Shown here: positions 1 to 10,530 of the stretch, one piece after another
How positions within the stretch are numbered: position 1 is the stretch's first letter
How the letters are laid out: each line of letters begins with the position of its first letter
Source of the DNA: Symsagittifera roscoffensis
Lineage: Eukaryota; Xenacoelomorpha; Acoela; Convolutidae
Assembly (NCBI RefSeq): GCF_963678635.1
Contig: NC_087065.1
Span: 43,153,430-43,217,429 of the forward strand
DNA: 64,000 nt
Direction: 5' to 3'
Notes under the pieces: model-generated
What the model saw: the letters and a program-made list of their open reading frames with translations, nothing else
Databases searched by the model: none
Told to the model about the DNA's origin: nothing
Program-made: the position numbers and the translations under genes

Positions 1-612
1 GATTATCTTCGCATGTACGAAAGCTGATCGAAAGTCGTTTGACTGATGGCCTAAAAATGGTAGCTTTTCACTTATCCGTAAACAGAGCAGAAAATCAACT
101 GCCTGGTCGAGACGGTGAAAAACGGGTAGAATTTAGATAACTTACGCAGGTCAGTCTTCAATAGGTGTTTTTTCTACGCTTCTTCACTGTGTACTATTCG
201 GGCGAATGTTACATACGTATTTCTGCAGTTCGCATAGTGAAAACAAGCACGTCCCGAACTATGGACTCCTCCGTCGGACCAAAATCACACCCTTTGGATA
301 AATCACTTAATGATCCGTAGTATTGTTCCATCCCCTAGTTCTCCCGTTGTTTTCTCCCGAGCAGATTAAACCTACGGTTCTTAACATTTGGTTTTTTTTT
401 ATAAAAGCATCTACAGACAACTTCCACAATTTTGGTACGAGGGTATTTCTGATAAAAGATCTTTGTCCTGTTTCGCTAATGAGATAAATAACATTAATTT
501 TAACTGTTTATCCGCTTTTCCTCTGTTACTTCCTGTAAACAATATCTTCTCGTCGTCCAACAGGCGGGTTTTTTCTTCTCTCCACAATTGCACTACTGTT
601 TTGTTACGCGCT

Positions 613-644
<32 letters not shown>

Positions 645-890
645 TCTCTCTCTCTCTCTCTCTCTGTCTGTTCTCTTTTGAGCTTCTTCCGTTCCATTGC
701 GCTCCCCCGAGGTTAGATGCACGTTCTCATGCAACGTATTTTCATCAAATAGTTCGTCAATATCGATCTTTTTTTTGGCAATTACTATGACTTGAACTTT
801 TTGAGCCCGATCGTCCCAGGGTAACGAAGCTCAAATGGGCGGCTTTTGGCTCGGTCCGTTCCAGAACAATTTCAGCTCACCGTAGCTCGA
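1..890. other. Intergenic, no gene seen
   Basis: No reading frame here has a recognisable motif or plausible codon use. The 97-codon plus-strand frame ending near 681 reads through a CT-rich microsatellite. Apart from that microsatellite I see nothing annotatable. Confidence 0.6.
612..665. repeat. CT/TATC microsatellite
   Basis: Runs of CT dinucleotides flank a short TATC tract (CTCTCT, then TATCTATCTATC, then CTCTCT again). It is simple-sequence DNA and creates a spurious Ser-Leu reading frame on the plus strand. Confidence 0.95.
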
Positions 891-891
891 T

Positions 892-3800
892 TCAGTTGGT
901 GACTGCGCCATGTAGAAGTATGTATTATTGAAGGTGTATTATTGTCTAACCGTTACTAAGGAAAACGTGAAAAAACATCTTAAAACCCTTTTCGGACACT
1001 AACGCATAAATCTTTTTCTGAACTCAGAAAAAAATCAGAAGCTGAAAACAACAGGAGTAAGAAAAAAGTGTTGAATTAGTTCGAGGGGGTTGTGGCTTTG
1101 TTTTCCATATAACAATTAACACTGCACCACCGGTAAACAACATAAGGCTTAATATGAGCAGCACCTGCAGGGAAAAGGTGAGCAGTTTGCTTCGAGAATT
1201 GGAAAAAAAAAGTTTGAAATAAACAATAAGAGACATTGAATGCTTTGATTATTGATATTGGAATAATAACTAATGACAACCACAGAATTTTTTCAGCAAA
1301 GAATTCGTTAGTTAATTTTCGATTTTTTAAAAGACCTCAGATTTATTCGATTAACTGCCGTTTTGGTGATCGAGTTACGAAAAACAAAAGACATCAGAGC
1401 TCGGGTGTGCTTCAATTTTCTCATAAAAATTCAGATAAAAACTCCAGCAGACAGTATCAATTATTTTTTCCTGACCATTTATTGAAAACGACAAATTTTT
1501 AATGCCGTTAGAACCCATAACTTAATGGTTAGAATTGCAGGACTACCAAAAAATACCAAGTCGAAAATACAAAATTCCAAATCTTGTTTTTTTTTTGCAG
1601 CTGATATGCAGCCAAATGGCACGAAGTTGATATCACATCTGACAAGTTTTGATTTAAGTAATCAAAATAGGGATTAACGAAACCCATTACGCCATAAATC
1701 CTTTTTTTTCAATTCGTGATAAATCGTACTTTTCATTTTTTTCTTTATTCCAATCAGTGTTAAATGAAGATTGTGCTTTGCCGTTGACAACGAAAAACGG
1801 GCCGTAATTTTGTCTTGGAAAATGCCAGATAAGCATCGTAGTGTAGCTAAACTGCTTCAAAAACTCGGAAAACGAAACTGTTTTGTTGTTTTTATCGCTT
1901 TGTTGATCAAACGTTTTGAAATTGTGGTCATTCTTCTTGCTCAGAACCATAAAATCAGTGAAACCGCGTTCACTTTCCTTTTTATCATTGAAAAAGGTAT
2001 TCAATTTTAAAAAAAATTGATTCAAACTTTTTGAATGGGTTCTCCAACACCTTTTGAGTACAAGAAAAATTACGTTTGCTATCAGTCAGTCAAGCAGTTA
2101 TTTTTTTCTCTAAAATTTTTCAAATCATTGTCTGAGTAAACAAAACAAGACAGAAAGTTGTACTGTATCATCAAAGTTAAAGTTGTTGAATCAACCAGAT
2201 GAAGGTTGAAATTTTCATAGCATTGGTCGCTATTTAGCAATCACTCTTAGATAAAAAAGAGTGAACGAGAGTTTTTTTTATCCAAACAATGCGATCAGAA
2301 ACCAAACTATATTGGGCATCAAACTTTCAGAATCTATTATTGTTTTTTTACACACATTCGATAGATCTTTTTTTTTTCAAAAAATTACGTTAAGTTTGTT
2401 TCATCAAAGTTTAATTTTTTTTCCTGCGGAATCTATTTGCTTTATCAAACTTAATAAACATTTTTATTCTTCCGTGAAAAATTTTTGGCAATCACTTCTC
2501 CTTTTAGGGCTCAAACCTGGAATTAATGGCTCTATTTAGCAGAAAACACGCTTATTCCCATCGGGAAATGTTTTTTGCTTCTGAAATAACTTTACTCTCA
2601 GCTTGTCAGAGCTTGACTGTACTGCAATTTTTCTTGAATATATGAGCAATTTGCAGCGACCCATATGATGTAAAGGTATAGCGTCTGCCTGAAGTTTCAA
2701 AAGCATGCGGTCTCTCCCTTTATAAATTTACCGAAAAATTATGTCTCGGCATGAGAATGGCCGAAAATGTAGTCGCGGCATAATCAAAAAATTGTTCGCG
2801 ACATCGTCGAATGATTAGTCGCGGATTGGTAAAAAACGATAGTCCAAAACTTAATTTATTTTTGATTTCAGAAAATTTGGATGTTTTTTCTGCCATTTTA
2901 TTGCTAACCTTTGCAATACTTTTTATTGAGCGAGCAGAGCAGCTTTGATTTAGGCAAAACTTTGTGTCCATGTTGTTGGTATAATACTGACTGCTCCAAT
3001 TTGTTTATTGTTTGTTGATCAACGTTTTTTGAAATTGTGGTCATATTTTTCGCTCGTAACCATATAACTGATAAAACCGCGCTCACTCTTTTTTTCATCT
3101 TTTATAAGTTTAGTTCAATTTTTTAAAACTGAATCGTAATTTTGAATGGGTTCTCCGAACGCTTTTTGAGTACAAAAAAAAGTTTAATTTTACTATCAAT
3201 CAAACAAATAGATTTTTTTTCTGCTATAAAAGTTTTTTCATCAGTGTCTGAGTAAAAAAAAAGTTAGAGAGTAGTATTGTGCCATCAAATTCAATGCTGT
3301 TGAATCAGCTACATAAGGTTTGAAAATTTGATAGCACTGGTCGCTATTTAGCAATCACTCTCAGACAAGAAAGAGTGAACGAGAATTGGTGCTTTTTTCA
3401 AACAATGCGATCAGAAAACAACCTAAAATGGGCATCAACTTCCAGAATCGGTTATTGTATTAACACTCGCTTTTGATAGATTTTTTTTAATTAAAAAAGT
3501 TACGATAAGTTTGTTTCATCGTAGTTTCCTGCAGATTCTTTTTGCTTTATCAGGCATAAGAAACCATTTCAATCTTCTTCTGTGAAAATTTTTTGGCAAT
3601 CCTTTCTGACTTTTTAGGGCTCAAACCTGCAAACAAATGGCTCTTTTTAGCAGAAAGCACGCTTCCTTCCGTCGGGAAACGTTTTTTTCCTCTGAAATAA
3701 CTTTACTTACAGATCGTTAGAGCTTGACTGCAGTGCATTTTTTTCTTAGTTATATGAGCAAGTTGCAGCGAACCATACGATGTTCTCAATTCCGTCTGTG

Positions 3801-4240
3801 ACTGCGCCATGTATAAGTATATTCAGTAAAGGTGTATTATTGTCTAACGGTTAATAGAGAAAACGTGAAAGAACAACCTAAATTCTTTTCGGTCGCCAGC
3901 TCCAATGGCAACACGCATGGCTAACCACCTTTATGACGTTAACCTTGGTACCATAAAATAACAATGTAATACATAATACCTTACAATAATAAGATACGTA
4001 AAACACCTCACTACACGGAGGAAAAGACAACAACACTAACGATAAATCTTTTCATGAACTCAGAAACAATTCAGAAGCTGAAAACAACAGAAGTCAGAAA
4101 AAATTTTGAATTATTTCGAGGGGGTAGTGCCTTAGTTTTTTATATAACAATTAACACTGCACCACCGGTAAACAACAAAAGATGAGCAGCGCCTGCAGGG
4201 AAAGGGTGAGCAGTTTGCTACGCCCGGTACTCAAGCGATA
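892..4240. repeat. Nested diverged duplication (D1-E1-E2-D2)
   Basis: Two sequence blocks each occur twice. Block D (about 892-1200 and 3800-4235) shares GTGACTGCGCCATGTA, GGTGTATTATTGTCTAAC and AACACTGCACCACCGGTAAA. Block E (about 1870-2690 and 3000-3790) shares GAATGGGTTCTCC, GTCGCTATTTAGCAATCACT and AGAGCTTGACTG. The order is D1, E1, E2, D2, all direct. D2 overlaps the 3' tail of the minus-strand retrotransposon and carries about 130 extra bases at roughly 3897-4033. It could be a decayed LTR region or a segmental duplication; I could not define LTR ends. Confidence 0.75.
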
Positions 4241-4480
4241 AAACCGTCCTTGTTGGTGTACTTCCGTTATCATGAATGGTCCTCTCCATTTCTTAAGTAG
4301 TTTCTTTGTCCCTTTTGGAGGTATGACATTCTGGAAGACCCACACGTACTGGCCCACTGCATATGGTTTCGCTTGCAGTATCTTTTCATCGTAATTCTTG
4401 CGCTGTCTTATTTGTGCTTGCGCAATATTCCTCCTGCAGAGTTCGTTTAGTTCCTGTTGTCTCCTGATCGCTTCTTTCAC
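4151..4480 (-). pseudogene. Integrase C-terminal domain
   Basis: A 109-codon frame with NYDEKILQAKPYAVGQYVWV followed by KLLKKWRGPFMITEVHQQGR. This is the small DNA-binding beta-barrel at the end of gypsy integrases (GPY/F-like, here WRGPFMI). The last residues run into sequence that is duplicated at about 1024-1236. It is separated from the catalytic core by a short frame change near 4490. Confidence 0.75.
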
Positions 4481-4510
4481 ATAAGCTTGAGGCGACGTCT
4501 TTTTCCCTTC

Positions 4511-5404
4511 TTACTCCGGGTAAAAGAATGTTAGGGGCATTGCTCTTTCCTTGCCCGTAAACATCATGAAGGGACTGATTCCTGTTGTTGAGTGTTGCGT
4601 ACTGTTGTACGCCCCTACCACATGCGGCAGATATTTATCCCAATCTGTCATGTACCTTGAGCAGTATACCCTCAGCATGTTCACCAACGTTCTATTCTGC
4701 CTCTCTGCCAACCCGTTGGTCTGGGGATGGTAGGTTGTTGAATGCGCTTGAGCTATGTGAGACCTCTTCATCAATTCTTTCGTCAAGTCCCCCACGAAGG
4801 AAATATCATGGGACAGCCATACCGTGATATCCAATCAATGTGTTATCAGGTGGTCACAAGTTTCCTCTGCCGAGGCTGTCTGACACGGCACCGCTTCCGC
4901 CAGCTTTGTGAAGTGATCTATTATGACTAGTATCTGGTTGTATCCCGACTCTGTCATACAGATCTTTTGGTGGTCTATTTGCACGACTTCGTTGAATTTC
5001 GAGCTCTCAACGGACTCGAGTGGGAACTTCATCTTCCTTGAGTCTTTCACTTGCAGGCATGCCAGGCATGCATTCACCCATCTCTCGCAGGCTTTCCTTA
5101 ATCCTCGCCAATCAAACATGTGAAGTATTCTCTGTTGCACCTTGTCTATCCCCTGGTGCCCCATTTGATCGTGCGATCTGAATAACACTTCGGTCTGATA
5201 CAACTGTGGCAATATGATGAGGTTACGCTTGTGTAATATCTTCTCCTCATCTTTTCTCTTGCACGCTACCAACCCATCAGTTGTGTGATAGAGTAAATCT
5301 TTTCTTTCTTTGTAGAACTGGCTCAAGATCTTGTAGCTGTCTTCTTCCAGGTCCCCCTTCTCTTTGGACCACGTCCGGATCCATTTGGAGAGGTTACTTC
5401 TCAT
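4511..5404 (-). pseudogene. Integrase with catalytic segment lost
   Basis: The frame 5404-4835 holds the N-terminal HHCC zinc-binding domain (SHDQMGHQGIDKVQ with HxxxH-type spacing and CERWVNACLACLQVKDSRK with the Cys pair) and the first catalytic Asp in VVQIDHQKICM plus ILVIIDHFTKLAEAVP. The next frame (4834-4511) carries the third acidic residue region (YHPQTNGLAERQNRTLVNML) and the usual WDKYLPHVVGAYNSTQHSTT segment. The frames meet at about 4835, where the few residues that normally hold the second catalytic Asp are absent, with a frameshift. Integrase inserts the cDNA copy into host DNA; this one has lost part of its DDE triad. Confidence 0.88.
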
Positions 5405-5599
5405 CTTGTCATTCTATTGGGACCTTATTAGATCCGACAGCCTATATCTCGCCTTGACATGTTCCTTTAGTGCCCATTCTTTTCCCTGACCATTCATTTC
5501 CCCAGGGTTGTGGATGTCATCTTTCAGCTTTAGGCACACTATCCTTTTTATGATCTTTCTATCGTCTTCTGGCACCAGATTTGTTCTGACATTCGAGTT

Positions 5600-6496
5600 T
5601 CATGATAGTTCCCTGAACGGTTTCCTCGATACCGCCATTTTCTCAAGTTCTTCACCTCCTCGCACTTCTTGCTGATCCAAGTTGTATGTTCCTGATGAGG
5701 GATCCGTCTGCAGCTCCCTGTCGCAGTGTCTCGTCCTCTCTTCGGCCAGTATCATGCACAGACTATCTTGTTCGTCGCTGCTGCCCTCCGATTCCTCATC
5801 CCATTCTTCACACTCCCCGGACAATTTTTCTTCTGCAGCGTCTTCTCCCTCTGTGGGCCACTCCCCGGCCTCTTGACCTATTCCAAGATGCTCAGCTTCC
5901 TCCTTAAACGCCACTCTATTTTTCCTAACCCGAGTCCGCTCGAGTATGTCATCAGGGATTTTGTCAACCAGTGACTGCACGAATTCTTTCCCATCAGGAT
6001 TACTCACTTCTAAGGAGCTTTCACCGACAACTGTCCCACTCCTTCGCAGTATCGTGACTTCCGGTTCCTCCTTACCTCTTCCTTCGATCACGGTTTTATC
6101 ATCTGCCAGTTTCTCGAGTTATCTCATCAAGTCCTCATCTATCTGTGCTTGTCCCGTTTCTACCTGGTTGAGATCATAGCCTTTCGCCTTGAGCGTCTCC
6201 CTCACAATTTTTGACTTGAGCATTATCCCTATCGGCATCCCTCGGGTCTTCTTCAAGATTGTTTTCTCTGGAGTCTCTTTTGGTAATTCGGGGTGATCTT
6301 CTATCGGTTTGCCTGACTTGTCGAGCCATCTCGTCAGTGGAAGACTATCATACGTTTCCTTATCCATGAAGGAGAAGCCTTCTTTTATTTCTGGCCTATT
6401 CGCCTCCCTCTGTTCCTGTCTCTCGTAGAACTCCGTCTTCTTACTCAAGCTATCGGCATTTTGATGTTTGTCTCTTGTTCTGTGTTCAATTATCAT
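5600..6496 (-). pseudogene. RNase H tail and RH-integrase spacer
   Basis: The frame from 6496 to 6119 begins with HRTRDKHQNADSLSKK, the usual end of the RNase H domain in gypsy elements (His-x4-Asn-Ala-Asp-x-Leu-Ser). The remainder, and the next frame (6091-5600), encode a hydrophilic, Glu/Lys-rich region without a recognisable fold, of the sort that separates RNase H and integrase. Frames change near 6110 and 5600, and a further gap of about 190 bases without a clean frame precedes the integrase. Confidence 0.65.
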
Positions 6497-6520
6497 GTTG
6501 TACCCGTCCAGGCGAACTAT

Positions 6521-7011
6521 CTACCTCCCAATGTAGCTCTGGTCCATTGAGTACGTCTTCAGCCAGCTGAATGCCCTGTTGTCGACTCGCAGCTTGAATG
6601 GGTCACTGCCTAGGTATGCTCTATATTTCTCGACAAAGGTAACCACCGCGAATATCTCCGCTTTCGGCGCCCCATACTTCATTTCCGTATCACTCAAGAA
6701 TTTGCTCCCGTACGCTATTGGTCTCAAGACTGTCCTCCCGCTCCATTCCTGTTCTTGATGGAGAATTCCAGAAATCGCGACTACCGACGCATCCGTATCC
6801 AGCACGTACATCCCTTTCTCCGTTGGCATCCCTAACACCGGTGCCTCGCACAACTCTTTCTTTGGCTGCGTTGTTCCACGTGAACTTCTTGCCTTTGTGT
6901 CTCATTAATTGTTGCATCGGGTATAACTTATCCGCGCGCGTAGCCCTTGATGAATTCCCTGTAATAGTTCGCAAAACCCAGGAAGCTCATCAACTGGTGT
7001 TCCGTTTTTGG
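6521..7011 (-). pseudogene. RT connection and RNase H domain, frameshifted
   Basis: This continues the pol reading order. The connection region (FLGFANYYREFIKGYAR, about 7005-6930) is followed after a frame change near 6880 by an RNase H core: YVLDTDASVVAISGILHQEQ with the first active-site Asp, KFLSDTEMKYGAPKAEIFAV with the Glu, and LRVDNRAFSWLK with a further Asp. This domain degrades the RNA strand of the RNA:DNA hybrid during reverse transcription. Two small frameshifts separate it from RT and from the downstream segment. Confidence 0.8.
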
Positions 7012-7880
7012 CTATTCCCAAGTTAGAACTGCTTCAACTGCATCTGGATCTGGCCTGATGCCGTGCCTGTCCACCATCCTCCCCAAGTATTTTATCGAAT
7101 CCTTGAGTATCTCGCATTTTGATGGTTTGCACTTCAGCCCCGACCCCTTCATGCATGCAAATACCTCGTCCAGTGGCTCGATGTGATCTTTCAGTGTTGG
7201 CGTCGCTATTACCACGTCATCCACGTAGCACATTACCAGATTGCCAAACTTCTTTGTCACACCTATCAATGCATGTGCCATCAACCGTTGAAATGTAGCC
7301 GTGGCATTGCAAAGACCAAACGGCATCCGTTTCCATTGAAATAGCCCCAACTCGCAGGCGAACCCTGTTTTGTCCCTGTCCTGCTTCTGACGGAGTTCAG
7401 ATACCGAAAGTCACAACAAAATCTCAATTGGTCGCCTTTCTTTTTGGCCATCACTACTCCACACGCCCACGGTGATTTGGATGGTTCTATTATATCATAC
7501 TCTAGTAGTGTCTCTATCTCTTTCCTACACGCATCCGATTTGTGTGGGGTCATGCGCCTCGCCCCCTCCCTGTGCGGTACCGCGGACTCCTCAAGCTCTA
7601 TTTCATGTTCAACAAAATTACAACATCCAATGTCTGCCTTATGTCTCGAAAAAACTTCCTCATTCCGCTCTAGTACGTCCTTGATGGCCTCGAGCTGTTC
7701 ATCCGTTACCTTACCCCTTAAATGCTCTATTTCAGGTAAAACTTTCAGTTTATCCATTTCCATTTCCTCTAGTGTTGGTCTTTCTGGGAAATTTGAACAA
7801 CTCGATAGTCCATCGTCTGTCTCTGACTTAAATGACTTTACAAGACCTGATGAACTTTTTATTTTATTCAATCGTCTCAA
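7012..7880 (-). pseudogene. Reverse transcriptase, broken, internal loss
   Basis: Two minus-strand frames make up a Ty3/gypsy-type reverse transcriptase. The first (7880 to about 7385) has the N-terminal motif region with IIEPSKSPWACGVVMAKKK and LRFCCDFRYLNSV. The second (7350-7012) has MPFGLCNATATFQRLM, the catalytic box YVDDVVIATPT and the thumb-side KYLGRMVDRHGIRPDP. At the junction near 7385 the first frame jumps directly to sequence that belongs just before the MPFGL box. The stretch between the fingers motif and that box, which in this family carries the first catalytic Asp, is therefore missing and the frame is shifted. The enzyme cannot be functional. Confidence 0.85.
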
Positions 7881-10108
7881 GATACAAATCTTGTCCCTGT
7901 TCTGCCTAGTACCCGCAGCGCCCCTTTGTTCGCAGCTGATAGCCGTACTCTTGAGTCTATGAAGTCATCTTTGTCGAAACCCATTCGTTCCCAAGCTTCG
8001 ACTGGTATAACACTCAAGACCGCTCCCGTATCAAGTAACCCACGTAACTGAGTTTTTTTGCCACTTATGTCAAGCACATGTGCTGATACGTCCGCTTCCG
8101 TCCCCATGTGCATTGCATCTTCTTCCAGCATGGCGCAGTGTCCAATCGATCTCACTTCTATTTCTTCTTTGCCCACGTAGATCTGCCCCACTAGATCTTC
8201 ATCACATGTTATCATGGTTTTCGTATAGATGTTTATCCCATCTATATTTAGCATCACCTCATGCGGACCATAAGCTTCTGTAAATCTGTTCTCAACACGG
8301 ACTGACTTGCTGCCACCTCTTGTGAGTAGCGCCCTCAAGGTTCTAGACGTCGTCTGTGGGCTTATCGCACTCAAGTAATCTGCGTACACGTCAATGTGCA
8401 TTATTGTCTGATCGCTTGGTTCGTTCAAGTTCCTCGTTACTTCATGGTCGCCCACAGTGATTATTGACATTATCCTGGCTCCGATCTTTGTTATGCCGAA
8501 TGGCTTTACCGTCACCATTTTCAGAGTGTTGCAATTTCCACTCTTTGTCGACCCTGCTACGGCTTCTGGCACCGGCACCGACCAATCTAACGTCTCGTTT
8601 AACTTCTGCTTTTCGACCTCCTGTATCAATCGTTGCTCTATTTCCTTCGTCGCTAGGTCCTGTTTCACTTTGTTAATAGCCTCTGCGGCCGCCTTCTCAT
8701 AATTTATCTCTAGGGCATTCCTGGCCGTGGCCTCTATTTCACTGTTGACTTGCGTTACAGCTTTCACCGTCATCGTTGGCAGTTCCGCACTCGGTGCTTC
8801 CAAATTTTTTGTTTCAAATTCAGTTTGTCTGTTTCTCTGGTTCTGCACCGCCGCTAACGCCAACTTATGCTTTGGGTGACTCTGGTTCTTGACTGCCTCC
8901 CAAAACAAAGGACAGTCCATCCTGAAGTGCCCCTCTTGATTGCAGAAGAAACATCTCGCACCTATCTTTTTGATCAAGCCACTATAGAACTCGTGTTCTT
9001 CTATCTGGCTCATATCTTCCTCATCGGGTGCATATCCCAGACTCTTCATGCACTGTTTGTATGTTGTGCAATCCGCCACGTGATGATCAGCTGACCCGCA
9101 GTTTGCGCATGATCTACGTTTGTCCATGTCATCTCTAGGCTTATACCACGACGACCTTTGTGGTTGACTCCCCCCTTGCATATTCCTGTTATCCGAATAT
9201 AAGTATTTCTTGGGTTTCATTAGCATGTACTCTCTTGACTTCTGTCTCATCTCTTCTGGAGTCGATGCGCTATCTTTCCACAGTGTATAGTACGTTGCTA
9301 ACATTGTTCTCAAGTCGTCACTTTTCACCCCATCGATGAACTTCGAGGCGATGCTAAAGATCCTTCTGTTTGTTGACTCTTCAGGATGACTCCTTTGTCT
9401 CAAGCTCTCGAGATCATCTAGGAACCGATCAATTGATTCATCGTCTCTTTGCCTTCTTTTTTCGAATCTCAGCATCGCTTGGTGACCCTTCATGCTTGAC
9501 CCGAATCGATTCAACAATATCTCGAAGATCTTGTCCGCTGTGTCGCGTTCCTCTTCTTTCTTTGCAACTACGCATTTCAACGCCGTGCCTTCTAAGTTGC
9601 TGAGTATCGATGTGCAGGCTTGTTTCTCGTCGTTCAAGTTATCCTGTTCCAAATGTAGTTTCATGACTTCTACCCAAGTATCGATGCATCCGTCTGAGTC
9701 ATCCTTAAATTCTTTTGGCTTCTTGAAGGTTTTCCTGGATTTGCCGCCTCCTCTCTCACTCGATTCAGCCATCAAATTGCCCAGTTCAAGATGAGTTGTT
9801 GTTTCATGGTCAGCTTTGGCCATATTGTTGGCTGCTGCCTCCTGTTTAACCTGTTCATCGTCTTGGTTGGCCTCTGTCGTTATCGTGGAAACTGTTCCAA
9901 ATGTTTTGCCTTTCTCGGCTTTCGGTTCTTCCGTCACTATGTCTCTCGATTTCATCCCGACCATCATTGATATCCTTTCTGTAAATGACGTTCTTTTTAC
10001 TTGAGATTCGTCCTTTACTATTTCTGGCGTGTTGCCCGTCGTGTCCTCGACAGTGTCTATCGGTGAGAATTCCATCGACTTTTGATTTTGTTCCTCTGCA
10101 TATGGCAT
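7877..10108 (-). CDS. Retrotransposon Gag-protease polyprotein (gypsy-like)
   Basis: A 743-codon open frame. Residues about 140-260 look like a retrotransposon gag region (DTWVEVMKLHLEQ, FEILLNRFGSSM, ESIDRFLDDLESL). Two CCHC zinc knuckles of form C-x2-C-x4-H-x4-C lie at about 334-347 (CANCGSADHHVADC) and 386-399 (CFFCNQEGHFRMDC); these bind the element's RNA. An Ala-rich, charged, probably coiled-coil stretch is near 470-505. A retropepsin-type active site LLDTGAVLSVIP lies at about 691-702 and supplies the catalytic Asp of a homodimeric aspartic protease. The frame stops soon after the protease; RT continues in another frame. A separate minus-strand frame just upstream (10280 to about 10100) carries a basic start, MVNTRSSKENKTKDT, which suggests the original N-terminus was separated by a frameshift near 10108. 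Confidence 0.85.
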   Translation of the reverse strand: MPYAEEQNQKSMEFSPIDTVEDTTGNTPEIVKDESQVKRTSFTERISMMVGMKSRDIVTEEPKAEKGKTFGTVSTITTEANQDDEQVKQEAAANNMAKADHETTTHLELGNLMAESSERGGGKSRKTFKKPKEFKDDSDGCIDTWVEVMKLHLEQDNLNDEKQACTSILSNLEGTALKCVVAKKEEERDTADKIFEILLNRFGSSMKGHQAMLRFEKRRQRDDESIDRFLDDLESLRQRSHPEESTNRRIFSIASKFIDGVKSDDLRTMLATYYTLWKDSASTPEEMRQKSREYMLMKPKKYLYSDNRNMQGGSQPQRSSWYKPRDDMDKRRSCANCGSADHHVADCTTYKQCMKSLGYAPDEEDMSQIEEHEFYSGLIKKIGARCFFCNQEGHFRMDCPLFWEAVKNQSHPKHKLALAAVQNQRNRQTEFETKNLEAPSAELPTMTVKAVTQVNSEIEATARNALEINYEKAAAEAINKVKQDLATKEIEQRLIQEVEKQKLNETLDWSVPVPEAVAGSTKSGNCNTLKMVTVKPFGITKIGARIMSIITVGDHEVTRNLNEPSDQTIMHIDVYADYLSAISPQTTSRTLRALLTRGGSKSVRVENRFTEAYGPHEVMLNIDGINIYTKTMITCDEDLVGQIYVGKEEIEVRSIGHCAMLEEDAMHMGTEADVSAHVLDISGKKTQLRGLLDTGAVLSVIPVEAWERMGFDKDDFIDSRVRLSAANKGALRVLGRTGTRFVS

Positions 10109-10284
10109 CGGTGTCTTTTGTCTTGTTCTCTTTTGAACTTCTTGTGTTGACCATGCTCACTGAAAAGTTCTTCCTAATTACTCTTGAGCCAACCGTTGTC
10201 ACTTTTCGTTGCGACGAGTTATGTTTTGTCTTTGAGTCCGTAGCTCTTTTTTCAGCTATCGGTACCCTGCTCCGTCTCATGCTT

Positions 10285-10530
10285 TTTATTTACAATTATT
10301 TCTATTTACAATATTACTATTTACAGAATTCTATTCTAAGGATAAAATTTCTGATAATAAATATAATAATAAAAACAACGTTCCTGTTCCCTCTCAAAAT
10401 TTTACTGATTCGTGATCCTAACAGAATCGGATATATCGCGATTTAACGTCCCGACTAGTCCTATTGCTTTTGATCTAGTTATTTCGACCTGTCTTAAGAC
10501 CCTTTAGTACCGTCACACCACTTCTCTATA
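10285..10530. other. AT-rich stretch, possible 5' LTR side
   Basis: This lies just upstream (in element orientation) of the gag start and just before the minisatellite. By position it should contain the 5' LTR and primer-binding site of the minus-strand element, but I found neither a matching LTR at the other end nor a tRNA-complementary segment. Confidence 0.35.

Larger units (their letters stand above)
4151..10280 (-). mobile_element. Degenerate Ty3/gypsy-like LTR retrotransposon
   Basis: Read on the minus strand, the order is gag, zinc knuckles, aspartic protease, reverse transcriptase, RNase H, integrase. That order is typical of Metaviridae (Ty3/gypsy), where RT and RNase H precede integrase. 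Coding is broken by frameshifts near 10108, 7880, 7385, 7010, 6900, 6500, 5600-5400, 4834 and 4490. No flanking LTR pair, primer-binding site or target-site duplication could be assigned; duplicated DNA at 892-1200 and 3800-4235 may be LTR remains. It is GC-richer than the surrounding DNA, as expected for a former coding insert. It is inactive as it stands. Confidence 0.9.

Noticed and set aside
388..681. 97-codon plus-strand ORF
   Set aside because: Half of it is translated CT microsatellite and the rest has no motif.
1687..2025. 112-codon minus-strand ORF in the duplicated E block
   Set aside because: The second copy of the block does not keep the frame and no motif is present.
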